From positions 1 through 50,271 of the forward strand of contig SXPB01000345.1 in assembly GCA_005776475.1 (NCBI GenBank): a stretch of 50,271 bases of DNA, given 5' to 3'. Made by a program: the position numbers and the translations under genes. Positions 17,224 through 24,995 of this stretch are shown piece after piece (the stretch's first letter is position 1; each line of letters begins with the position of its first letter). Below the pieces are notes generated by a model. It made no database searches. It saw only the letters and a list, made by a program, of their open reading frames with translations, and was not told where the DNA came from. The stretch comes from Planctomycetia bacterium (GTDB lineage Bacteria > Planctomycetota > UBA1135 > UBA2386).

Positions 17224-19467
17224 TCATCCCTTCTTGCTGGCGAGGGCTGCGAGGACCTTGTCCGGAGTGATGGGGAGGTGGCGTACGGGGACGCCGATCG
17301 CATGGAACACGGCGTTGCCGATCGCGGCCGCGGTGGCGACCGAGGGCGGTTCGCCAAGGCCCGCGGCGCCGACGCTGTCGTGGCCGTTGGCGATGCTGTG
17401 CATGTGGCACTCGAGGCGCGGCAGGTCGCGCACACCGGTGATCTTGTAGCGGAGGAAGTCGCCGTTCAGCATGCGACCGCTGCGCTTGTCCATGATGCGC
17501 TGTTCGTGCAGCGCGTAGCTGACGCCCTGGATCATCGCGCCGAGCACCTGGCTCTCGGCCTGCTTCTTTGCGAGCACCAGGCCGCAGTCCTGGATGCCGA
17601 ACATGCGCGTCACTTCGACGAGTCCGGTCCAGGTGTCGACCTTCACTTCAGCGAACTGGGCGCCGCACTGCGACGCGTGGAACGGCTTCTCCGCGTAGTT
17701 GGGATGGCGCTTGCCGCGTTCGTCGATCGGGTTCGGGCCGATCAGCTTGCAGGCGTCGGCCCAGCGCAACTGGGCGGTGCCGGAGCCGACCTTGCCGCCC
17801 GCGCAGTGGACCTCGGACAGCGGCACCCCGATGTGCTTGGCGACGATCTCGACCAGCGTCTGCTTGGCCAGGAACGCCGCGTGGCGCACCGCCGACGCGA
17901 TGCTCGGCGTCAGCGTGCTGCCACCCGAAGCCGGGCCCGATGGATCGGTCGTGTGGCCGGTCATGGCCGTGATGCGCGCGACCGGGATGCCGAGTTCTTC
18001 GGCGGTCACGATCGCCATCATCGTCTTCGTGCCGACACCGATGTCCTGCGCGCCGCTGCGCGTCTCGACCGTGCCATCCTGGTGGATGCGGCAGGTGATG
18101 CCGTGCGGGGTGCCGCGGCCGGCGCCGCCGAGGTTGCCCCAGCGGGCGCTGGCGAGGCCGCTGCCAGTCAGGAAGCGCGCGCCGGCTTCATTCTTGCGCG
18201 CGCGGGCCGCGTCCCAGCCGAACTTCGCAGCGCCAAAGCGCCACTGGTCGAGGCGGATCGCTTCGCGGTCGTTCTTCAGCCGGAACTGCAGCGGGTCGAT
18301 GCCGGCCTTCGTCGCCAGTTCGTCGAGGAACAACTCGGCGCCGAACCAGCCCTGCGGGTGGCCCGGGGCGCGCATCGGCCGCGGCGGATCGGCGTCGATG
18401 TTGAGGTCCTTGTGCGCGGTGCGCTTCTTCGCATCGGCGGTGTAGTAGTTCGGCACCGACACGCCACCGCTGCCGGTGAAGCCGGCGTGGCCGAAGCTGC
18501 GCCAGTCCCAGGCGACGATCCTGCCGTCGGCGTCGACGCCGGCACGGGCCTGCATCAGGCAGCCGGGCCGGTTGCCGGTGGTCGTGTGCTCTTCGAAGCG
18601 GTCGAGCATCAGTTTCACCGGCACCTTCGCCGCGTGCGCGAGCAGGCACACCGCGAGGCCTTCGATGCCGGCCGAGAACTTGCTGCCGAAGCCGCCGCCG
18701 ACGAACTCGGCGTGCAGCGTCACGGTGCCGACGTCGATGCCTTTCGCCTTGCAGGCCTGCGCCAGTTCGCCGCGGCAACCGAAGGTCGCCTGCGTCGACA
18801 GCCAGATCTCGAGGTCGTTGCCGTTCCAGCGGGCAACGCCACCGTGCGTCTCCAGCGAGCTGTGCGTCTGCACTTCGGTGCGGTAGGTGGCTTCGTGAGT
18901 GACCTTCGCCTCCTTCAGCGCGGCCTCGAGTTCGGCCGCTTCCGCCCACGGCTCCTCGATCTGGCCGGTCGCTGAGAGCAGCGGCGCGTCGGTGGCGACG
19001 ACGTAGTCGACGTTGTGCTCTTCGAGGTCATACTCGGCGCGGATCTTCTCGATCGCGTCGCGCACGTGGTTCAGCGTGGTGCCGGCCACCGCCGCGATCG
19101 CATCGCCGACGAAGCGCACCTTGGCGCCGAGGTCCTTCAGGGCCACGACGGCGCCGATGCCGGGCATGCGCGACGCCTCGTCGAGCTCCAGCCCCTTGAG
19201 TTTGCCCTTCGCGATCGGCGCGCGCAGGATCATCGCCTGCAGCATGCCGGGGAAGGTGATGTCGTAGGTGTACTTGGCGCGGCCGCTCGCCTTCTGCAGG
19301 CCATCGACGCGATCGACGTCGGTGCCGATGGTCGTGAACTTCGTGGTCGCGTCCCACGGCGCCGCGTCGCCTTCCGCGGGCTTGACCGTGCGCTTCTCGA
19401 GGCGGTCCTCGAGGCCGGGCAGGGCCGGGTAGCCGACCGTGATCTCGACGTCGCGTGGCGTGCTCAC
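17224..19467 (-). CDS. Molybdopterin-binding catalytic subunit, xanthine dehydrogenase family
   Basis: This 747-residue large subunit starts at a GTG overlapping the stop of the [2Fe-2S] gene. Family signatures are visible: FVGGGFGSK and RAPGHPQGWFGAE for the molybdenum cofactor, TGHTTDPSGPASGGST, and GLGEPP near the end, where Glu706 is the expected catalytic base. It hydroxylates an aldehyde or N-heterocycle; the sequence does not reveal which. It has no leader peptide of its own, so it is probably exported folded together with the Tat-tagged small subunit, as in E. coli PaoABC. Gene order here is [2Fe-2S], Mo, FAD rather than PaoA-B-C. Confidence 0.9.
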   Translation of the reverse strand: MSTPRDVEITVGYPALPGLEDRLEKRTVKPAEGDAAPWDATTKFTTIGTDVDRVDGLQKASGRAKYTYDITFPGMLQAMILRAPIAKGKLKGLELDEASRMPGIGAVVALKDLGAKVRFVGDAIAAVAGTTLNHVRDAIEKIRAEYDLEEHNVDYVVATDAPLLSATGQIEEPWAEAAELEAALKEAKVTHEATYRTEVQTHSSLETHGGVARWNGNDLEIWLSTQATFGCRGELAQACKAKGIDVGTVTLHAEFVGGGFGSKFSAGIEGLAVCLLAHAAKVPVKLMLDRFEEHTTTGNRPGCLMQARAGVDADGRIVAWDWRSFGHAGFTGSGGVSVPNYYTADAKKRTAHKDLNIDADPPRPMRAPGHPQGWFGAELFLDELATKAGIDPLQFRLKNDREAIRLDQWRFGAAKFGWDAARARKNEAGARFLTGSGLASARWGNLGGAGRGTPHGITCRIHQDGTVETRSGAQDIGVGTKTMMAIVTAEELGIPVARITAMTGHTTDPSGPASGGSTLTPSIASAVRHAAFLAKQTLVEIVAKHIGVPLSEVHCAGGKVGSGTAQLRWADACKLIGPNPIDERGKRHPNYAEKPFHASQCGAQFAEVKVDTWTGLVEVTRMFGIQDCGLVLAKKQAESQVLGAMIQGVSYALHEQRIMDKRSGRMLNGDFLRYKITGVRDLPRLECHMHSIANGHDSVGAAGLGEPPSVATAAAIGNAVFHAIGVPVRHLPITPDKVLAALASKKG

Positions 19468-20075
19468 TTGCCACCTCCGGTGCCGCCGGCGGCGGTGCGC
19501 TGGATCGCTTCCATCACGCGGCCGTAGGTGCCGCAGCGGCAGAGGTTGCCCGACAGGTCGGTGCGCATCTGCTCTTCGGTGGGCTTGCCGCGCTTCTGCA
19601 GGCAGGCGAGCGAACTCATCACCATGCCCGGCGTGCAGAAGCCGCACTGCATCGCGTCGCACTTGACGAAGTTCTGCACCAGGGCGTGCGGGGTGTCGCC
19701 TTCGGTCAGGCTCTCGACCGTCGTCAGCGATTGGCCGACCGCGTCCATCGCCAGCACGAGGCACCCGGTGACCGGTTCGCCGTTCATCAACACCGTGCAG
19801 CCGCCGCAGGAGCCGCGATCGCAGACCTTCTTGCAACCGGTGAGGTCGAGGCCGTCGCGCAGCGCGTCGAGCAGCGTGGTGCGCGTCTCGACCGTGACTT
19901 TCTGCTCCTTGCCGTTCACGAGCAGGGCGATCTCGTGGCGGCCGGGGCCGAAGGACTCAGGGGCTGCTGGGACGGCGTGGGCTGCGGCGGTCAGGCCGGT
20001 CGTGGCGATGCCAGCGACGGCGGAGCCCTTCAGAAACGAACGGCGGCTGAAGCCGCGGTCGGATGGGACGGTCAT
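19464..20075 (-). CDS. [2Fe-2S] subunit of a molybdenum hydroxylase, Tat-exported
   Basis: This 203-residue protein opens with a twin-arginine signal (SRRSFLKG, residues 10-17, then a mildly hydrophobic stretch ending AAAHA). The plant-type ferredoxin domain has Cys85, Cys90, Cys93 and Cys105 in CDRGSCGGCTVLMNGEP. The second, helical cluster domain has QCGFCTPGMV and GNLCRCGTY. It takes electrons from the molybdenum subunit. The ATG at 20075 has an AGAGG ribosome site. It is the first gene of the operon; a TAGACT box at 20106-20111 (minus strand) is a candidate -10. Only this subunit has a signal, so the other two probably travel with it. Confidence 0.92.
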   Translation of the reverse strand: MTVPSDRGFSRRSFLKGSAVAGIATTGLTAAAHAVPAAPESFGPGRHEIALLVNGKEQKVTVETRTTLLDALRDGLDLTGCKKVCDRGSCGGCTVLMNGEPVTGCLVLAMDAVGQSLTTVESLTEGDTPHALVQNFVKCDAMQCGFCTPGMVMSSLACLQKRGKPTEEQMRTDLSGNLCRCGTYGRVMEAIQRTAAGGTGGGK

Positions 20076-20105
20076 GGGCCTCTGTGACGAGTGGATGAAG
20101 CACGC

Positions 20106-20111
20106 AGTCTA
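20106..20111 (-). promoter_or_regulatory. Candidate -10 box (TAGACT) for the molybdenum hydroxylase operon
   Basis: TAGACT sits 30 nt before the start at 20075 on the minus strand. The surrounding bases are nearly the same as those before the acyl carrier protein gene at 42753 (shared CTAGACTGC). No convincing -35 was seen. Confidence 0.35.
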
Positions 20112-20198
20112 GCCAGCGTCCCCCGAGCATGCGCCACGAGCAAGTCGTGGAGTTACCGGAATCGGACCTCGTTGCGTTCGGGCGCCGACTGGTGACCC

Positions 20199-20204
20199 TA
20201 CAAT
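20199..20204 (+). promoter_or_regulatory. Candidate -10 box (TACAAT) for the Ser/Thr kinase gene
   Basis: TACAAT is one mismatch from the sigma-70 consensus and stands out in GC-rich DNA. It lies 22 nt before the GTG start at 20227, in the 151-bp region between divergent operons. The -35 region is poor. Confidence 0.4.
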
Positions 20205-20226
20205 CACGCCGACCGGTACTTCGCCC

Positions 20227-22788
20227 GTGACCCTCGCTCGCAACGTCGCCGACCAGGAACGCCTCATCGAACTGGTGCGGCAGGCACTGGCACATATCGA
20301 TGCCGGCGAACCGGTCGACGTGCAGGTCCTGACCGCGGCGCATCCGCATCTGGCCCAGCCGCTCGCCGAGGTGCTCGGCCTGCACGAGCAGCTGCCGGCC
20401 TTGCAGCAGGTGGCGTTGCGCGAGGATCCGCTGCAGGGGGCCGTGCTCGCGGGTCGCTACCAGCTCGACCAGTGCCTCGGCCGCGGTGCGATGGGCGTCG
20501 TCTACGAAGGGCGCGATCGCGAACTGCAGCGCACGGTCGCGGTGAAGATCCTCGATGTGCGCCTGTTCCGCGATCCGGAGGCCGAGCGCCGGTTCCAACG
20601 GGAAGCCGAAGCGTTGGCGGGAGTGCAGCATGCCCACGTGGTCGCAGTGTTCGACCGCGGCCGCACGCCGGAGGGCATCCACTTCCTGGTGATGGAACGG
20701 CTCGTCGGCGGCACCTTCGCCCGGTTGCTCGAGCGCATCGCCGATGGCGAGCCGGCGTTGGCGGTGGCGGCGGAGTTGTCGGGGGAGCCGGCGATCGAGT
20801 CGGTGTGGTCGCGGCAGGTGGCGCGCTGGGGGGCGGCGCTGGCGCGTGGCCTCGCCGCCGCGCACGCGCAGCAGCTCGTCCACCGCGATGTGAAGCCGTC
20901 GAACGTGTTCCTGGCACGCCCGGGCCGCGCGGTGCTGCTCGATTTCGGCATCGCCGCCCGCGCCAACGACCAGCGCCTGACCGCGACGGCGACGACGGTC
21001 GGCACGCCGTGGTACATGGCCCCCGAACAGGTGCGGGCGGGAAGCGTGGCCTCGGCCGAGCCCACGCTCGACGTGTACGGACTCGGCGCGACGTTGTTCC
21101 ATCTGCTCGCCGGCCGGCCGCCCTACGAAGGCGATGCACCCAGCGTTCTCGCCGCCTTGCCGAACGTGGATCCGCCGTTGTTGCTCGAGGTGTGCGAGTC
21201 GCCGCGCGATCTCGCCGCGATCGTCGATCGGTGCCTGCAACGGCAACCGGATCGCCGGTATGCGACGGCGGACGCGTTGGCCACGGACCTGGAGGCGTTC
21301 CTGCAGCATCGGCCGGTCACCGCTCGCCCGCTCGGGCCGTTGGCCCGGCGTTGGCGCACCTGGAAGCGTGCGCCGGCGCGGTTGGTGGCGGTCGTCGCGC
21401 TGGTCCTGATCACGCTCGTGCTCGCCATCGCCGCGCCGATCGTGCTGCAGCAGCGCGCGGTGGCGCGGGTGCAGGCGAAGGCCGACTTGTTGGTGACGCT
21501 GCCTTCGGTGCTCGCCGTCGAAGGGTGGCCGCAGGAACGCCTAGTCGCCGATCTGGTCGGCGAACATCGCGTCGGTGTCGACCTGCTGGATCGCATCCTG
21601 GAGCTCGATGCCGACGACCTGGCGCTGCGGTTGTTCCGCGCGTGCCTGCGACTCGACCTCGGCGATCGGGCCGGCGCGGCGGCCGACCTGGCGGTGATTG
21701 CGGCGCAGTCCGAGCGTCCGTACCTGCGGCAACTCGCGCAGCGATACTCGGATGCCGACCAAAGCCTGCAAGGAGCGCGCGCGGTCGACCTCACCGGCCT
21801 GCCGGAGCCCGTGGACGCGCTCGAGTGGTACGTCGCCGGTTTCCACGAGCTGCGCAACAGCGACGTCGATGGGTTTGCGGCGCGGGCCGATGCCTTGCTG
21901 GCCAAGGCCGCGCCCGAGTACCTGCCGGCGCGCGACCTGCGCTTGCTGTCGTTGGCGGCGTTGGCAGAACGTCAAACGGGCGAAGTGCAGGCGCAGTTGT
22001 TGCGGCAGTTGCACAACGAGTCGGTGGCGCTGGAAACCCTGTACGGCGGTGCAACCGCGCGTACCTGCGCCATGCGCGGCGTCGGGCGGTTGCTGGCGAA
22101 GGAGTACCGCGCCGCGATTCCCGACCTGTTGCGTTCGCTCGAACTGCGGCCCGGGCGGCACGGTCCGCACCAGAATCTCGGCCTCGCCTACCTGCGCGTC
22201 GGCGACCACGAGCGCAGTGCGTTCCATCTCGAACAGGCCAGGTTGGTGCGTCCGTTCGCATGGAACACGGCGTTCACCGAAGCGCAGTTGCTGCAGGCGC
22301 AAAGCAAGTTGGACGAAGCCCGCGCGGCGACGTTGGCGTTGACCAAGACCGGCCAGCGCGGCGAAGCGTGGAAGGTGCCCGACCTGCTCGGCAACATCGA
22401 GATCGACGTGTACGTGAAGCTGTCGGCGACCCAGGATCCCGAGATGCGCGTGGCCGCGGAACGCGCCGCCAGCGCCTACGCCGAGAGTCTTGCTGCGCGG
22501 GATCGGCCCGTGGGCAGGCAGAAGCTGGCGATTGCACAGGCGCTGCAGTCGGAACAGCCGCAGGCGGCGGTGGTGGCGGTGGCGAAGATGCTGATGGACG
22601 ACCCGGACAGCCCGGTGCAACTGGCGAATCTGGCCTACCTGTTGCCCCTGGGCGGCCTCAGTGCCGAGCAGACGGCTTGGGTGGCCGCGGTGTTGCGCAA
22701 GGCGGCTTGGCAACGGGCGGGCGAAGACAGGCTGTTCCGCGAACGAATGATGGCGGAGATCGACGTCGTCCTGCGTCCTTGGCGGTGA
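20227..22788 (+). CDS. Membrane-anchored Ser/Thr protein kinase with TPR-like C-terminal region
   Basis: This 853-residue protein starts at a GTG. The kinase domain (about 78-355) has the glycine loop GRGAMGVV (85-92), Lys107 in VAVKIL, the catalytic HRDVKPSN (Asp221) and DFG (Asp239), so it should be active. A single membrane helix lies at about 388-411, which puts the last 440 residues outside the cytoplasm. That part is helical and contains repeat-like segments such as HQNLGLAYLRVGDHERSAFHLEQA, typical of TPR motifs that bind partners. The first 70 residues before the kinase are a helical extension. This is the common planctomycete/acidobacterial sensor-kinase design. The signal it senses is unknown. 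Confidence 0.9.
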   Translation: MTLARNVADQERLIELVRQALAHIDAGEPVDVQVLTAAHPHLAQPLAEVLGLHEQLPALQQVALREDPLQGAVLAGRYQLDQCLGRGAMGVVYEGRDRELQRTVAVKILDVRLFRDPEAERRFQREAEALAGVQHAHVVAVFDRGRTPEGIHFLVMERLVGGTFARLLERIADGEPALAVAAELSGEPAIESVWSRQVARWGAALARGLAAAHAQQLVHRDVKPSNVFLARPGRAVLLDFGIAARANDQRLTATATTVGTPWYMAPEQVRAGSVASAEPTLDVYGLGATLFHLLAGRPPYEGDAPSVLAALPNVDPPLLLEVCESPRDLAAIVDRCLQRQPDRRYATADALATDLEAFLQHRPVTARPLGPLARRWRTWKRAPARLVAVVALVLITLVLAIAAPIVLQQRAVARVQAKADLLVTLPSVLAVEGWPQERLVADLVGEHRVGVDLLDRILELDADDLALRLFRACLRLDLGDRAGAAADLAVIAAQSERPYLRQLAQRYSDADQSLQGARAVDLTGLPEPVDALEWYVAGFHELRNSDVDGFAARADALLAKAAPEYLPARDLRLLSLAALAERQTGEVQAQLLRQLHNESVALETLYGGATARTCAMRGVGRLLAKEYRAAIPDLLRSLELRPGRHGPHQNLGLAYLRVGDHERSAFHLEQARLVRPFAWNTAFTEAQLLQAQSKLDEARAATLALTKTGQRGEAWKVPDLLGNIEIDVYVKLSATQDPEMRVAAERAASAYAESLAARDRPVGRQKLAIAQALQSEQPQAAVVAVAKMLMDDPDSPVQLANLAYLLPLGGLSAEQTAWVAAVLRKAAWQRAGEDRLFRERMMAEIDVVLRPWR

Positions 22789-22801
22789 CCGACCGCAATT
22801 G

Positions 22802-22824
22802 CCGGATTCCCCCTGGGGATCCGG
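22802..22824 (+). terminator. Strong hairpin after the Ser/Thr kinase gene
   Basis: A ten-pair stem (one G-T pair) closes a three-base loop, from CCGGATTCCC to GGGGATCCGG, 13 nt after the kinase stop. The following TGGCTTGTT is only weakly T-rich. A TACGCT box at 22833-22838, 12 nt before the next start, may be the promoter of the next genes, so the kinase and the following pair are probably separate transcripts. Confidence 0.55.
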
Positions 22825-22850
22825 TGGCTTGTTACGCTGCTTCCTTCGCC

Positions 22851-24323
22851 ATGGCCAAATTCCGTCGTTTCGCGTTTGTCTCCACGCTGGCGCCGTGCCT
22901 CGCTGCGGGCCTCTCGGCCCAGGCCAACCTGAACCAGTCCCGCGGCGTGCTGGCCGGGGCGCCGACGGCGGTGTTGGTCGACGGCGGCATCGTCGCGGGC
23001 ACGGACGCGCAGACGCGCGCGCATCGCAACGGGTTCTCCGGTGCGCCGACGGCGGCGCTGCCGAACGGCAGCTTCCCACCGGATCTCCAGCAGATCTTCC
23101 AGTACCACCAGGCCCCGGCCGGCATCGACATCGACGACTTCAGCATGGGGCGCGACGTCGTCCTGGTCGTCGGTGATGGCTACCTGCAGGTGCCGCCGAG
23201 TTCGTGGGGGGTGTTGTCGTTCTCGTTGCGGCAAGGAGCGGTGGGCAACATCACTTCGACGCAGCCACGCATCGCGCAGGAAGCGGCCCTCGGCAGCATC
23301 GGCGCGGCGATGTTCTCGTGGGTGTTGCCGGGCAGCAACCTGCCGCCTGAGGTCGTCGGCCGCGTCGAACGTTCGCACTCGCGGCAGGATCTCGGGGTGC
23401 CGGTGGGCAGCGAAGTGGACGGCATCGACGTGCCGCTGATGCTCGGCCGCGACCAGGTATCGCTGGTGCAGATCGAGCCCGGCTTCGGGCCGCTGGTCAG
23501 CCCCGACGCGATCTACTTCACGGTGTCGTCGGCGACGGCGCCGTTGGTGCCGAATGCATGGTGGGGTTCGTCGCCCGCCCTTACCCGCAGCGGCGCCACG
23601 ATCCTGATGGTCGATCGCTCGTCGATCAACGGTCCGTGGAGCCAGCCGCGCGTGTACTGCGCCTGGTACGAATTGGGCCTCCTGCAGAACGAGGACATCG
23701 ACGGGCTCGCCGTCGATGCAGCCGCCGACAAGATCGTGTTTTCCCTGGTCGGGCTCGCGCGCGACCAGTTCCTGTTCGCCGACTGCTCGACCGATGGCAT
23801 CCCACCGGCGCCGAGCGTGGTGAAGAGCCCGAACGGTACGCCGATCAGCCAGCAGGTCGGCAAGGCGCAGGGCGACGACGTCGATGCGGTCTGCACGCTG
23901 GATCCGACGATCGGCTCCACTGGCGGCCCGCCGCCGGCCGGCGACGACTTCGGTTCCTCGTGCGGGGCGCCGGGAACGGGCCTGCTCGGTGTGCCCAGCG
24001 TGCATGCTTCGGCGTTCCGGCGCCGGGCGGGCGCGCAGACGTTGTTCGACACCTGGATGGTCGGGTGGCCACCGGTCACCGGCGTGACCGCTGGCTTCGC
24101 GATCCCGTTCGTCACGCTTGGCAACGATCCGACCCTGTTCCAGCTGGCGCCGCTGCAGTTCCGCAATCCCGCGGATCCCATACCTGGCAATCCGCGCACC
24201 GCGAGCCTGCTCGTGCCGCCGGCGCTGTCGCTGACCGGGTTCCAGGTGACCTTCCGTTGGGCGGCGATCGATGCGAACGTGACCGAATTGGCCGAGGCGT
24301 GGCCGGTGCGGGTGTTCCTGTGA
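22851..24323 (+). CDS. Secreted protein of unknown function
   Basis: This 490-residue protein begins with a clear signal peptide (MAKFRRFAF..., cleavage after LSAQA). I do not recognise a catalytic domain. The mature part is beta-rich and contains two short copies of GAPTA(V/A)L near residues 42 and 65. The last 130 residues begin with DDFGSSCGAPGTG and resemble the C-terminal Gly/Pro/Leu-rich modules common in secreted proteins of GC-rich planctomycetes; this resemblance is from memory of the style, not a search. Its stop overlaps the GTG start of the sigma factor, so the two are co-translated, which is unusual for a secreted protein and a sigma factor and hints at joint regulation. Confidence 0.75.
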   Translation: MAKFRRFAFVSTLAPCLAAGLSAQANLNQSRGVLAGAPTAVLVDGGIVAGTDAQTRAHRNGFSGAPTAALPNGSFPPDLQQIFQYHQAPAGIDIDDFSMGRDVVLVVGDGYLQVPPSSWGVLSFSLRQGAVGNITSTQPRIAQEAALGSIGAAMFSWVLPGSNLPPEVVGRVERSHSRQDLGVPVGSEVDGIDVPLMLGRDQVSLVQIEPGFGPLVSPDAIYFTVSSATAPLVPNAWWGSSPALTRSGATILMVDRSSINGPWSQPRVYCAWYELGLLQNEDIDGLAVDAAADKIVFSLVGLARDQFLFADCSTDGIPPAPSVVKSPNGTPISQQVGKAQGDDVDAVCTLDPTIGSTGGPPPAGDDFGSSCGAPGTGLLGVPSVHASAFRRRAGAQTLFDTWMVGWPPVTGVTAGFAIPFVTLGNDPTLFQLAPLQFRNPADPIPGNPRTASLLVPPALSLTGFQVTFRWAAIDANVTELAEAWPVRVFL

Positions 24324-24964
24324 TTGCCGACTGGCCGGTGCTGCAGCAACAGATCGTCGCCGCGCGCGACGGCGATGCCGCGGCGCAGGCGCAGTTGGTC
24401 GCTTCGTGTTATCCGGACGTGAAGCGGCTGGTGCATCGCGACCTCGAACTCGACTTCCGCCAGCGGCACCGCTGGATCCTGCCGTTGTTCAGCACGCACG
24501 ATGTCGTGCACGAAGTGCTGATGGCGGTGGTGCGCGATCTCGCCGACACGCAGTTCGAAGGGCCCGGCCCGTTCTTCGCGTACCTCGGCACGCTGGTGCG
24601 CCACCGCCTGCTCGACGCGGTGCGTTGCCACGAAGCGGCGCGGCGCGACGGTCGCAAGCAGGTGGGCGAACCGGAAGTCGGGCTCGCCGCCGTCGCCACC
24701 GACGCGCGCGAAGCGACGCCGACCCTGGCCGCTTCGCTCGGCGAACGCGCCGGGCTCGTGCGCGATGCGCTGGCGGAACTGCCCGAGCGGCAGCGGCGCC
24801 TGCTCGAACTGCGGTTGCTCGAAGACGCGACGTTTCCGGCGATCAAGGAAGCGCTCGGTTATGCGTCCGACGAGACCGCGCGCCAGGCGTTCCACGATGC
24901 GCAGGCTCGCCTGCTCGTGAAGCTGCGCGTGCGCGGTTTCGGCAAGACGCTGCAGGGCGGCTGA
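24320..24964 (+). CDS. ECF-type RNA polymerase sigma factor
   Basis: This 214-residue protein starts at a GTG overlapping the upstream stop. Region 2 (about 20-95) includes HDVVHEVLMAVVRDL and FFAYLGTLVRHRLLDAVRCHEA. Region 4 (about 150-205) has LAELPERQRRLLELRLLEDATFPAIKEALG, a typical helix-turn-helix start. It would direct RNA polymerase to a specific regulon. No anti-sigma factor gene is adjacent. The nearby Ser/Thr kinase fits the recurring pairing of ECF factors with Hanks kinases in planctomycetes, where phosphorylation may replace an anti-sigma factor; for this gene that is inference. Confidence 0.82.
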   Translation: MIADWPVLQQQIVAARDGDAAAQAQLVASCYPDVKRLVHRDLELDFRQRHRWILPLFSTHDVVHEVLMAVVRDLADTQFEGPGPFFAYLGTLVRHRLLDAVRCHEAARRDGRKQVGEPEVGLAAVATDAREATPTLAASLGERAGLVRDALAELPERQRRLLELRLLEDATFPAIKEALGYASDETARQAFHDAQARLLVKLRVRGFGKTLQGG

Positions 24965-24983
24965 TCGGCATCGCCCGGGGCCG

Positions 24984-24989
24984 TATGGT
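24984..24989 (+). promoter_or_regulatory. TANNNT box 6 nt before the sulfatase start, leaderless type
   Basis: TATGGT ends exactly 6 nt before the ATG at 24996, and no ribosome site lies between. Transcription from this box would begin at or next to the start codon. The same spacing is seen before 27116 and before the GTG at 36525. Confidence 0.45.
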
Positions 24990-24995
24990 CCGGGC

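Noticed and set aside
20472-22788. Long plus-strand frame overlapping the Ser/Thr kinase in another phase
   Set aside because: It is only the open shadow upstream of the secreted-protein gene that begins at 22851; the translated upstream part is Arg/Gly-rich and has no motifs.
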